Shown piece after piece: positions 1-6,284 of a DNA stretch of 9,576 nucleotides. Location: contig CAYLNM010000162.1 of NCBI GenBank assembly GCA_964385045.1, positions 1-9,576 on the forward strand, read 5' to 3'. A program made the translations under genes and the position numbers. Under the pieces are notes generated by a model. It was given only the letters and a program-made list of their open reading frames with translations. It was not told where the DNA came from and searched no databases. The stretch is from CAYLNM01 sp964385045. Its GTDB lineage: Bacteria > Planctomycetota > Phycisphaerae > Phycisphaerales > SM1A02. The first letter of the stretch is position 1, and each line of letters begins with the position of its first letter.

Positions 1-174
1 CGCGGCATCGTGAGCACCGTCCCCTTCGACCGAGTGCGGCTCGACGACAACGCGGGAGTCGCCTACGTGGACGACATCCGCGTCGGCGTGCTGATCCCGG
101 GGCCGGGGGCGGCGGCGATGCTGGCGACTGCGTTGCTCGGTGGGCAGGTTCGAGGACGTCGTCGTCGGGGCTGA
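1..174 (+). CDS. C-terminal end of a PEP-CTERM-like surface protein (5' end outside window)
   Basis: Only the last 57 residues are present, in an open frame from base 1 to the TGA at 172-174. Residues 1-30 contain FDRVRLDDNAGVAYVDDIRV, which resembles the last strands of the beta-sandwich domains common in planctomycete exported proteins. Residues 32-36 read IPGPG, followed by a short hydrophobic stretch (AAAMLATALLGG) and a basic end (RGRRRRG). This Pro-Gly motif, membrane stretch and Arg cluster is the known layout of PEP-CTERM signals, which exosortase-type enzymes process for surface attachment; the Pro-Gly-Pro variant is typical of planctomycetes. The hydrophobic part is shorter than usual. 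The catalytic or binding role of the protein cannot be seen because the body lies upstream. It converges on pntB with a 36-bp gap. Confidence 0.72.
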   Translation, partial: RGIVSTVPFDRVRLDDNAGVAYVDDIRVGVLIPGPGAAAMLATALLGGQVRGRRRRG

Positions 175-180
175 ACGCCC

Positions 181-202
181 CGCGCATCGCACCATGCCCG
201 CG
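181..202. terminator. Weak hairpin between convergent genes
   Basis: The 36-bp gap between the stop of the PEP-CTERM gene and the stop of pntB holds an imperfect inverted repeat. GCAT (184-187) pairs with ATGC (194-197), and CGC (181-183) pairs with GCG (200-202) across a two-base bulge. It could serve as a shared bidirectional terminator, but there is no T run on either side and the stem is short, so this is a tentative call. Confidence 0.22.
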
Positions 203-210
203 TCGTCGCG

Positions 211-1914
211 TCAGCCTTCTTCCTTGAACTCCGCGACCAGCGACTCCACGGTCCCCCGTGCGTCGCCGAGGATCATCGCGGTGTTGGGAGCGAAGAACAG
301 CGGATTGTCCACGCCCGCGTACCCCGAGCCGAGGCTCCGCTTGAGGACGAACACGGTCCGGGCCCGGTCGACCTCGATGATCGGCATGCCCGCGAGGGGG
401 CTGTCCGGATCGTCGCGGGCGGCGGGGTTCACGGTGTCGTTGGCCCCGATCACGATCGCCACGTCGACCTCGTCCATGCGGGCATTGACGTCGTCCATCT
501 CGACGAGCTGCTCGTAGGGCACGTCGGCCTCCGCGAGCAGCACCGACATGTGCCCCGGCATGCGGCCGGCCACCGGGTGGATCGCGAAGTCGACCCGGGT
601 GCCGTTGGCCTGCATGAGCCGGGCGAGGTCGTGGACCACGTGCTGGGCCTGGGCGACCGCCATGCCGTACCCGGGCACGACGACGACGCTCGAGGCCGCC
701 TCGAGGGCGTGATACGCCTCCGCCGGCGTTCGGATCGTCGCCTCGCGCTGCTCGCCGCCGGGCACCGCGCCCGCGGCCGCAGTGCCGCCGCTCGAGTCGC
801 CGGAGCCGAAGCCGCTGAAGAGCACGTGGCCGAGGCTCCGGTTCATCGCGAGGCACATGATCCGCGTCAGGATCAGGCCGCTCGCCCCGACGAGGGCGCC
901 GGTCACGATCAGCAGCGACTCGCCGAGGGCGAAGCCGGCGGCACAGGCGGCGATGCCCGAGTAGCTGTTGAGCAGGCTGATGACGACCGGCATGTCCGCC
1001 CCGCCGATCGGCATCACCGCGGCGGGACCGAGGGCGACCAGCGCGACCAGCAGGACGAGGACGAAGAGCCAGATCTGGGCGGGGAAGAGCGCCCACAGCA
1101 GACCGGCCAGCACGCAGGCGCCCAGCAGCCCGCCGGAGATCAGGTGCTGGCGGGGCAGCCGGCGGGGCGCCGAGTCGATGCGCCCACTGAGCTTGCCCCA
1201 GGCGACGAGGGAGCCGCCGAAGGTCAGGCCGCCGACGAGGGCGGCGAGGACGAGCGCGCCGCCGGCCACGAGACCGGGCTCCGCCGCCTCGAGGGCCGCA
1301 CGCAGGCCGGCCGCGGCGGGGGAGTCGCCGCCGACCTCCCGCAGGAGCTCGCGGAGTGGATCCAGCCGGCGCCACGACTCGTGGGCGGTGCTCCACGCCA
1401 CAAGCAGGCTCGCCATGCCGCCGAACCCGTTGAACAGCGCGACCATCTCCGGCATCGCCGTCATGCGGACCAGCCGGGCGGCGGGGATGCCGGCGAGGGT
1501 GCCGACCAGCAGCCCCGCAATGATCCAGGCGGCGAGGGCGCCGCGGCCGTTGCCGCCGCCGGCCTCGGCCGCGGCCGCAGCCGAGGCGTTCGCCTCCGCC
1601 GCATCCGCACCGGCCATCGCCGCCGCGAGGTCGCGGCCCGCCCGATCGAGGCTCGCGAGCGCCTCGAGCGCGGCGAGGCCCCCGCCGCCGGACGCGTCCC
1701 CGGCCACCGCCGGGACCACGACGGGATCGGGCACCGTGTCCGGCCCCCGCGCCCCGCCGAAGGCCGCGATCGCCGCGCCCAGCACCGCCGCCCCCATGCC
1801 CGCGGCCGAGACGAGGTTGCCGCGGCGGGCGGTCGCCGGACGCGCGAGCAGCTTGAGCCCGAGCGCGAACGCAAGGGCGGCGAGGACGAACAGCACCGTC
1901 ACCAGGCCGCTCAC
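211..1914 (-). CDS. pntB: Proton-translocating NAD(P) transhydrogenase, beta subunit PntB
   Basis: Beta subunit of the membrane transhydrogenase, which couples proton entry to hydride transfer from NADH to NADP+. The GTG at 1914 overlaps the pntAB stop and has GGAGGTGG upstream; it gives 567 residues against about 460 in E. coli. The membrane part (to about residue 365) contains MPEMVALFNGFGG (154-166), FGGSLVAWGKLSGRI (232-246), GGADMPVVISLLNSYSG (304-320) and IVTGALVGASG (336-346). Asn316 matches the functionally important Asn222 of E. coli PntB. The NADP(H)-binding domain III follows: PGYGMAVAQAQ (414-424), HPVAGRMPGHM (446-456), GANDTVNPAA (490-499) and KRSLGSGYAGVDNPLFF (525-541). The extra length is mainly an Ala/Gly-rich loop (about 53-127) and a longer loop at about 178-214. 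Asn162 sits where E. coli has the buried His91. Last gene of the pntAA-pntAB-pntB operon. An upstream in-frame extension (to 2247) overlaps pntAB and was not used. Confidence 0.96.
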   Translation of the reverse strand: MSGLVTVLFVLAALAFALGLKLLARPATARRGNLVSAAGMGAAVLGAAIAAFGGARGPDTVPDPVVVPAVAGDASGGGGLAALEALASLDRAGRDLAAAMAGADAAEANASAAAAAEAGGGNGRGALAAWIIAGLLVGTLAGIPAARLVRMTAMPEMVALFNGFGGMASLLVAWSTAHESWRRLDPLRELLREVGGDSPAAAGLRAALEAAEPGLVAGGALVLAALVGGLTFGGSLVAWGKLSGRIDSAPRRLPRQHLISGGLLGACVLAGLLWALFPAQIWLFVLVLLVALVALGPAAVMPIGGADMPVVISLLNSYSGIAACAAGFALGESLLIVTGALVGASGLILTRIMCLAMNRSLGHVLFSGFGSGDSSGGTAAAGAVPGGEQREATIRTPAEAYHALEAASSVVVVPGYGMAVAQAQHVVHDLARLMQANGTRVDFAIHPVAGRMPGHMSVLLAEADVPYEQLVEMDDVNARMDEVDVAIVIGANDTVNPAARDDPDSPLAGMPIIEVDRARTVFVLKRSLGSGYAGVDNPLFFAPNTAMILGDARGTVESLVAEFKEEG

Positions 1915-2222
1915 GCGCCACCTCCGCGGCCGCGTCCGCCGCCGCCCCCGAACATGCCGAGCATGCGGTCGGTCACGAGATAGCCGCCGACCACGTTCAC
2001 CGAGGCGAACGCGACCGCGGCCGCGCCGAGGAACGCCGCGAAGCCGCTTCCGGTCCGCACCGCGGCCGCGGTCGCGAAGATCGCCCCCACCAGCGTGATG
2101 CCGCTGATCGCGTTGGAGCCGCTCATCAGCGGCGTATGCAGGTTGCCGGGCACCTTGCGGATGAGCTCGAAGCCGAGGAAGGCCGCGAGCACCAGCACCA
2201 TGAGCATCGTCTCGAGGCTCAC
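1911..2222 (-). CDS. pntAB: NAD(P) transhydrogenase, membrane alpha-2 subunit PntAB
   Basis: Small membrane subunit of the split transhydrogenase. It corresponds to the C-terminal membrane part of E. coli PntA and to PntAB in three-subunit systems such as that of Rhodospirillum rubrum. The family signature FLGFELIRKVPGNLHTPLMS runs through residues 15-34 and continues with GSNAISGI. Three hydrophobic segments are visible at about 5-19, 36-54 and 60-84, which with the PntB helices would form the proton channel domain. The start is a GTG at 2222 overlapping the pntAA stop (GTGA); a full-strength Shine-Dalgarno lies just upstream. The stop overlaps the pntB GTG in the same way, so the three products are probably translationally coupled. 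The protein has 103 residues and ends in an unusual Gly/Arg-only tail (FGGGGGRGRGGGA, 91-103), whose function is unknown. Confidence 0.95.
   Translation of the reverse strand: MSLETMLMVLVLAAFLGFELIRKVPGNLHTPLMSGSNAISGITLVGAIFATAAAVRTGSGFAAFLGAAAVAFASVNVVGGYLVTDRMLGMFGGGGGRGRGGGA
1918..1925 (-). promoter_or_regulatory. Ribosome binding site deciding the pntB GTG start
   Basis: Read on the minus strand, GGAGGTGG lies inside the last codons of pntAB. Its GGAGG core ends 6 bases before the GTG at 1914. It supports the GTG start over other in-frame codons and fits the GTGA stop/start overlap. Confidence 0.75.
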
Positions 2223-3613
2223 GCCTCACCTCCTTCGTCGTCCGCACGGGCGCCGCCGTCGCTGCCGCCGCCGCCGTCGCCGCCGTCGCTGCCGCCGCCC
2301 GCGTTCCCGTCGCCGTCCGGCCGCGCCGCCGGCGTCGCCGCGGCCGCCCGCGGCGGCAGGCCCATCCGCTCCCGCACCAGCGGGTGCACGATCTCGCCGT
2401 CCGCGGTCACGAGCGACCCCGCGGCGAGCTCGTCGCCCTCCGCCGCCGCCTCGACCACGGCGCAGCGGGCCGGCTCGGCCGCCTGCATCCCGCCGTCCCC
2501 CCCGTCGCCGTCGGATCGATCGCCGTCGTCGCCGTCGTCGGCGCCGCCGTCCCGCTCGTCCCCACCCGGTTCCTCCGCGCCCCGGTGGAAGGCCTCGACG
2601 AACGCCGCGAGGTTGTTCGCGTACATCGCGCTGGCGTCCCGGGCGACGAGCGCCGCGTAGTTGTGCCGGCCCACGATCCGCACGCCGCCGTCCGTCACGA
2701 TCTCCTCGCCGGGGACTGTGCCCTCGACGTTGCCGCCGCTGCTCGCCGCGTAGTCGACGACCACCGCCCCCGGCCGCATGCCCGCGACCATCTCCGCGGT
2801 GACGATGCGCGGCGCCGGTCGTCCGAAGACCGCCGCGGTCGTGATCACGACGTCCGCCGTCGCCACGTGGCGGGCGAGGCCCTCGGCCTGCCGCCGGCGC
2901 TGCTCGTCGGTGAGCTCGCGGGCGTAGCCGCCCGACGCCTCGCCGCCGCCGTCGCCGAGATCGACGTCGACGAATCGGGCGCCGAGCGACTCGACCTGCT
3001 CGCGGGTGTCGGGCCGCGTGTCGAACGCCTCGACCCGCGCTCCGAGTCGCCGGGCGGTCGCGATCGCCTGCAGTCCGGCGACGCCGGCTCCGATCACGAG
3101 GACGGTCGCCGGCTTCAGGGTGCCCGAAGGCGTCACCATCATCGGCAGCACGCGGTCGAGCCGGTCCGCGCCCAGCACCGCCATCGCGTAGCCCGCGAGC
3201 GAGTGCTGACTGGACAGGGCGTCCATCGCCTGCGCCCGCGTGGTGCGGGGCAGCAGTTCCAGCGACACCGCGGCCGCGCCCGCCGCGGCCAGTCGCCGCA
3301 CGTCCTCCTCGCCGCGGAAGACGTCGAGGAAGCCCGCGCGCACGCATCCGCGGGGCAGGGCGGCGAGCTCGGCGTCGGTCGGCGGACCGACCCGCAGCAG
3401 CACGTCCGCGTCCGCGAGCGCGGACGGTACGTCCGGCGCGACCTCGGCGCCGGCGTCGGCGTAGGCCTCGTCGGGCACGCGGATGCCGGCCCCGATGCCC
3501 GCCTGCACGACGACGTGGGCCCCGGGCAGGCGGCCGAGGCGGGCTGCCGACTCCGGCGTCACCGCCGCCCGCGGCTCGCCCGGGTCCGTCTCCGTCAGCC
3601 CCACGATGCGCAT
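2219..3613 (-). CDS. pntAA: NAD(P) transhydrogenase, NAD(H)-binding alpha-1 subunit PntAA
   Basis: Soluble domain I subunit, which binds NAD(H) on the cytoplasmic face of the transhydrogenase. The N-terminal alanine dehydrogenase/PNT fold starts at residue 1 (MRIVGLTETDPGEPRAAVTP). The RQD loop is intact: RTTRAQAMDALSSQHSLAGY at 123-142 keeps Arg123, Gln128, Asp131 and Ser134. The Rossmann motif is VIGAGVAGLQA (173-183) with the acidic strand end EAFDTR (195-200). The mobile-loop Tyr is probably Tyr230 (SGGYARELT). GRPAPRIVTAEMVAGM (264-279) and GEIVHP (406-411) are also family-typical. ATG 3613 was chosen because GGAAGGGG lies 7 bases upstream; a GTG at 3631 would add six residues. The protein has 464 residues against about 380 for R. 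rubrum. The excess is an acidic Gly/Asp linker (about 345-381) and a Gly/Ser/Asp tail (about 431-464). Confidence 0.95.
   Translation of the reverse strand: MRIVGLTETDPGEPRAAVTPESAARLGRLPGAHVVVQAGIGAGIRVPDEAYADAGAEVAPDVPSALADADVLLRVGPPTDAELAALPRGCVRAGFLDVFRGEEDVRRLAAAGAAAVSLELLPRTTRAQAMDALSSQHSLAGYAMAVLGADRLDRVLPMMVTPSGTLKPATVLVIGAGVAGLQAIATARRLGARVEAFDTRPDTREQVESLGARFVDVDLGDGGGEASGGYARELTDEQRRRQAEGLARHVATADVVITTAAVFGRPAPRIVTAEMVAGMRPGAVVVDYAASSGGNVEGTVPGEEIVTDGGVRIVGRHNYAALVARDASAMYANNLAAFVEAFHRGAEEPGGDERDGGADDGDDGDRSDGDGGDGGMQAAEPARCAVVEAAAEGDELAAGSLVTADGEIVHPLVRERMGLPPRAAAATPAARPDGDGNAGGGSDGGDGGGGSDGGARADDEGGEA
2226..2235 (-). promoter_or_regulatory. Near-ideal ribosome binding site for pntAB inside pntAA
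   Basis: On the minus strand the sequence reads AAGGAGGTGA, a full match to the expected anti-Shine-Dalgarno complement. The AGGAGG core ends 6 bases before the GTG at 2222. It is embedded in codons for Asp-Glu-Gly-Gly-Glu at the very end of pntAA. Confidence 0.85.
2251..2299 (-). repeat. In-frame 27-bp-period repeat in the pntAA tail
   Basis: Two perfect 22-base copies occupy 2251-2272 and 2278-2299, offset by 27 bases, inside a longer run of GCC/GTC triplets. On the coding strand they give the Gly/Ser/Asp tail with GGSDGG present twice. Because the period is a multiple of three, copy-number change would alter tail length without a frameshift. Confidence 0.7.
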
Positions 3614-3642
3614 GGCCACGCCCCTTCCCACGCCCGCCGCCG

Positions 3643-3661
3643 GTCCGGCCCCTCGCCGGAC
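3643..3661 (-). other. Small hairpin in the presumed pntAA leader
   Basis: GTCCGG (3643-3648) and CCGGAC (3656-3661) form a perfect 6-bp stem with a 7-base loop. On the minus strand the loop is purine-rich. It lies about 30 bases before the pntAA ATG, so it could be in the mRNA leader. Nothing else shows regulation. Confidence 0.3.
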
Positions 3662-3676
3662 GCATCCGCGTGCAGA

Positions 3677-3682
3677 AGCCTA
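3677..3682 (-). promoter_or_regulatory. Possible -10 element for the pnt operon
   Basis: The only less GC-rich spot in the spacer reads TAGGCT on the minus strand, matching the -12 T, -11 A and -7 T of a sigma-70 -10 box. No convincing -35 box sits at the right distance. It would give a leader of roughly 55-60 bases. Confidence 0.2.
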
Positions 3683-3739
3683 TCCGACCCGGCGGGCACG
3701 CGGCGCACGGGAGCATGCCGCCGCACGGATCACGCGGGG

Positions 3740-3757
3740 CCACGCGCCACCGCGTGG
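3740..3757 (-). terminator. Hairpin downstream of the nitroreductase gene
   Basis: CCACGCG (3740-3746) and CGCGTGG (3751-3757) form a perfect 7-bp stem with a 4-base loop, about 40 bases past the nitroreductase stop. Two more G-C pairs form outside a 2x2 internal loop. There is no U tract, so it may be a weak terminator, an mRNA-end stabiliser or part of the CACGCGG cluster. If it does not stop transcription, the nitroreductase and pnt genes could share a transcript. Confidence 0.35.
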
Positions 3758-3796
3758 GGCCCGACGCCACGCGGCACGCCCCGAACCTCGACGGCC

Positions 3797-4405
3797 TCAG
3801 CCTCCGAAGCGGTTCCGCACCACGACCTCGTCCAGCGGCAGCTGTCCGGGCTTCGGCCACGGATCCTTGATGCCGCGGCCGATCGCCACCAGCGGTCCCA
3901 TGCAGTGGTCCGCGGGCAGGTTCACGAGCTCGGCGACCTTCTCGTGGTCGAACCCGATCATCGGGCAGGACTCGTAGCCCATCGCCTTGGCCGCGAGCAT
4001 GAGCGTCTGCATTGCCATGCCGATCGAACGCTGCGCCTCGTCCCGCTGGAGCTGCTCCTTCCCATCGTGGAAGGGGCCCATCCAGCCCACGAGCAGGTCG
4101 GCGACGTCGTCCGGGGCGTTCCGCCAGTACCGCTGCGGGTCCTTCCGCCATGCCTGCACGTCGGCGGTCATCAGGATCAGCAGCGACGCGTCGGACATCT
4201 GGGCCTGGTCGTTGCCGTGCTCGCGCACCTGCTTCCGCAGCTCGGGATCGTCGATCACCACGAATCGCCAGTGCTGGATGTTGAAGGACGTCGGCGACTG
4301 GATCGCCGCCTCGAGCAGGCGGGTGACCTCGTCGTCGGGGAGGCGGTGCTCGGGGTCGAAGTGCTTGACGGCACGGCGGCCGTAGATCGCGTCGAAGGTG
4401 TCCAT
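3797..4405 (-). CDS. FMN-dependent nitroreductase family protein
   Basis: Predicted cytoplasmic flavoprotein that uses NAD(P)H to reduce nitro compounds, quinones or similar acceptors; the natural substrate is not known. The 202 residues show the family layout: MDTFDAIYGRRAVKHFDPEH at the N-terminus, where the Arg-Arg motif at 10-11 binds FMN phosphate; SPTSFNIQHWRF (37-48), the Ser-Pro-x-Ser-x-Asn-x-Gln-x-Trp-x-Phe flavin-binding motif; RSIGMAMQTLMLAAKAMGY (126-144), the core helix; and ESCPMIGFD (145-153). The length is normal for a one-domain nitroreductase. No signal peptide is seen. The ATG at 4405 starts exactly where family members start; a weak GGAG lies 11 bases upstream. The longer open frame upstream runs through spacer sequence and was not used. 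It lies 183 bp upstream of pntAA in the same direction, so a link through NADPH supply is plausible but inferred. Confidence 0.92.
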   Translation of the reverse strand: MDTFDAIYGRRAVKHFDPEHRLPDDEVTRLLEAAIQSPTSFNIQHWRFVVIDDPELRKQVREHGNDQAQMSDASLLILMTADVQAWRKDPQRYWRNAPDDVADLLVGWMGPFHDGKEQLQRDEAQRSIGMAMQTLMLAAKAMGYESCPMIGFDHEKVAELVNLPADHCMGPLVAIGRGIKDPWPKPGQLPLDEVVVRNRFGG

Positions 4406-4709
4406 CGGCGGGAGGGCTCCGGGGGGGTGGCGAGGGAGTCGGGGACGGTGGGGCGAGCGGCACGCGGCGCGGTCGGCCCGCTCTCCGGAGGGCGAAGGGT
4501 ACCGACGGTCCACCGCAGGGGGGGGCGTCGTCCGGGCCGACTGCGCGGCGCGAGCGCCGGTCGCGAACCCCGCGGGAGCCAGCGATCGGCGCTTCAATCG
4601 GCGCACGCCGCCGGGTACCGTCGAACGCGTCGCGTCCCGGGCGGCGCGTGGTGGGGGCCAGGGGGCTCCGAGCGTCGCCGCGCGACCCACGCACGGAGGA
4701 GACAAATCC
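4406..4709. other. Divergent 304-bp spacer, presumably with two promoters
   Basis: No gene is supported here. It lies between the start of the nitroreductase (leftward) and protein A (rightward), so it should hold promoters for both, but no clear -35/-10 pair was found. Visible words are a direct repeat ATCGGCGC at 4585-4592 and 4597-4604 (12-bp spacing, near one helical turn), GGGTACCG at 4497-4504 and 4613-4620, a palindrome CTCCGGAG at 4483-4490, and a copy of CACGCGG at 4461-4467. A good Shine-Dalgarno (GGAGGA, 4695-4700) serves protein A. Confidence 0.4.
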
Positions 4710-6212
4710 ATGCGCAGCATCATCTTGAGCGCCGCGGCGGCGGGGGCGTGCACCGCCTTCGCCGCGGCCGACACCGCCCGCGTCATCCTGTCGGAGATTC
4801 CCGGCGACCCCACGAGCCTCGTGCCGGCCGGCGCGGGCGTCCCGGACGGCACCCGCTTCGACTCGTTCGATCGTCCCTACCGCAGCCCCGACGGCAGCCG
4901 CTGGATCCTGGCCGCCTCGACCGATCTCGACACCTCCGAGGACGAGGTGATCGTCCTCGGCACCGGCGACGCGGGCAGCACCGTCGTGCGCGAGGGCACC
5001 GAGTTCGGCTCGGCGGTGCCCGGCGTGACGGTGGGATTCATCGATCGCAACCTCGGCGTCCTCGACGACGGCCGCTACGCGTTCGCCACCAACACCGACG
5101 CCCCGTCGAGCGAGGACGAGGTGCTGGTGATCTGGGACGGCTCCCAGTGGGTCGGTGCGGTGCAGGAGGGCGACCCGGTCCCCGGCATCCCGAACGAGCT
5201 CTTCGGCAGCACGCTCCGATCGCTGTCGCTTCTCGAGAGCGGCTTCGAGCTCGCCTACAACGCCGAGTCGACCACCGGCGACCTGCCCTCGGGCGAGGAC
5301 GACTTCCTGATCATCGGCTCCTCGATCGTGGCCCAGTCCGACGTGACGATCCCCGGCAACCAGGCCGGCGATGCGGCCGAGACGTGGGACAACTTCGACA
5401 CCGACGACTTCTACGTCACGCCCGACGGGACGCGCTGGATCGCCAAGGGCGACCTCAACGGCGACACCGGCGGGGACGACGTGATCGTGGTCGACGGTGA
5501 CGTCGCGCTGCAGGAGGGGGCGCCGATCGCGGGCGCGGCCCTCGACACTCCGGCCGACTTCTTCAACGACAACTTCCTGCTGCCCGGCGGGAGCTGGATC
5601 GTCCGCGGCGACGACGCCGACGGCCGCGACTGGGTGGTGCGCGACGGCTCGATCATCGCCCTGCGGGACGAGCCGATCGTGCTCGGGGCGAGCGAGACGT
5701 TCTCCGATGCGCCGTTCAGCTCGTGCTTCTTCTTCGTGACCGGCAACGCGGCCGGGGACGTCGTGGTCGGCGGCACGACGAGCAGCGACGACGAGAACGC
5801 CGACGCAGTGCTGGTCCTCAACGGCGAGCGGGTGCTCGCCCGGCAGGGCGACGCGGTGGACGTCGACGGCGACGGGACGGCCGACGACTTCTTCATCGAC
5901 ATCTTCAACAACGACGACGGCTTCCTCACCGAGGACGGCCGCCTGTACTTCACGGCCCAGCTCAACGACGCCGCCGGTACCGACGTGGGTCAGGCGTTCC
6001 TCGTGCTCGACACCACGACCGTCACGGCGTGCCCCGCGGACGTGGACGGCAACGGCGCGGTCGGCTTCGACGACCTGCTCACGGTCCTCGGCTCGTTCGG
6101 CATGTGTCCGATGCCCTGCGTGACCGGCTGCCCGGGCGACGTGGACGGCTCCTGCAGCGTCGACTTCGACGACCTGCTGGCCGTCGTCGGCACGTTCGGG
6201 CCGTGCCCGTGA
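4710..6212 (+). CDS. Secreted Asp-rich repeat protein (predicted beta-propeller) with dockerin-like tail (protein A)
   Basis: Function unknown; predicted to be exported. ATG 4710 has GGAGGA 9 bases upstream and opens a signal peptide (MRSIILSAAAAGACTAFAAA, probable cleavage near residue 20). The body (about 49-435) is made of roughly seven similar units starting near residues 49, 108, 164, 225, 283, 335 and 394. Each has a strand such as PDGSRWILAAS or PDGTRWIAKGD, an acidic turn, a strand such as DEVIVLG, DEVLVIWDG or DDVIVVDG, and then a short strand ending near Glu-Gly. Seven such units suggest a seven-bladed propeller (inference), similar in style to PEP-CTERM-associated repeat families such as DUF7453. 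DVDGDGTADD (383-392) is a possible extra calcium loop. The tail (441-500) has two EF-hand-like loops, DVDGNGAVGFDD and DVDGSCSVDFDD, each followed by a helix, with six Cys (441, 466, 470, 474, 482, 499). It probably attaches the protein at the cell surface. No catalytic motif was seen. Confidence 0.88.
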   Translation: MRSIILSAAAAGACTAFAAADTARVILSEIPGDPTSLVPAGAGVPDGTRFDSFDRPYRSPDGSRWILAASTDLDTSEDEVIVLGTGDAGSTVVREGTEFGSAVPGVTVGFIDRNLGVLDDGRYAFATNTDAPSSEDEVLVIWDGSQWVGAVQEGDPVPGIPNELFGSTLRSLSLLESGFELAYNAESTTGDLPSGEDDFLIIGSSIVAQSDVTIPGNQAGDAAETWDNFDTDDFYVTPDGTRWIAKGDLNGDTGGDDVIVVDGDVALQEGAPIAGAALDTPADFFNDNFLLPGGSWIVRGDDADGRDWVVRDGSIIALRDEPIVLGASETFSDAPFSSCFFFVTGNAAGDVVVGGTTSSDDENADAVLVLNGERVLARQGDAVDVDGDGTADDFFIDIFNNDDGFLTEDGRLYFTAQLNDAAGTDVGQAFLVLDTTTVTACPADVDGNGAVGFDDLLTVLGSFGMCPMPCVTGCPGDVDGSCSVDFDDLLAVVGTFGPCP

Positions 6213-6230
6213 CCGACGACGTCTGACGCC

Positions 6231-6270
6231 CCGGCGGGCCGTTCGTCGCCGGCGGCGGACGGCTCGCTGG
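6231..6270 (+). terminator. Strong 18-bp stem-loop after protein A
   Basis: Eighteen bases after the stop of protein A, 6231-6248 pair without interruption with 6253-6270 around a CCGG loop. Four of the 18 pairs (at 6233, 6237, 6243 and 6246) are G-U, which pair in plus-strand RNA but would be A-C mismatches in the opposite strand. The structure therefore belongs to the plus-strand transcript. No U run follows, so it is either a U-less terminator or an mRNA-end stabiliser. Confidence 0.62.
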
Positions 6271-6284
6271 CTCGCCTCGGAGCA

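Larger units (their letters stand above)
3666..3774. repeat. Cluster of CACGCGG-type sites upstream of pntAA
   Basis: Within the 183-bp spacer between the nitroreductase gene and pntAA, CACGCGG or its complement occurs at 3666-3672 (complement), 3697-3703, 3731-3737, 3750-3756 (complement) and 3768-3774, with a CACGCGC variant at 3741-3747. One more copy, with the longer shared word GCACGCGGCGC, occurs at 4460-4470 upstream of the nitroreductase; the same word is at 3696-3706. This could be a regulator-binding cluster or a by-product of extreme GC content. Confidence 0.3.

Noticed and set aside
550..1983. Plus-strand frames (477 and 376 codons) opposite pntB
   Set aside because: Antisense shadows of pntB; composition is typical of a complement-strand translation and there is no ribosome binding site or domain.
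1915..2247. N-terminal extension of pntB to 2247
   Set aside because: The extra 111 residues overlap pntAB in another frame and are Arg-rich without family similarity; the GTG at 1914 has a proper Shine-Dalgarno site and matches the known PntB N-terminus.
4497..4620. Repeated GGGTACCG at 4497-4504 and 4613-4620
   Set aside because: Short palindromic core words with unrelated flanks; no support as an operator.
4406..4852. N-terminal extension of the nitroreductase
   Set aside because: It would run through the divergent spacer and the signal peptide of protein A; the family N-terminus begins exactly at the ATG at 4405.
2384..5500. Long plus-strand open frame (1038 codons) opposite pntAA and the nitroreductase
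   Set aside because: His/Arg/Asp-rich shadow translation with no recognisable motif, antisense to well-supported genes.
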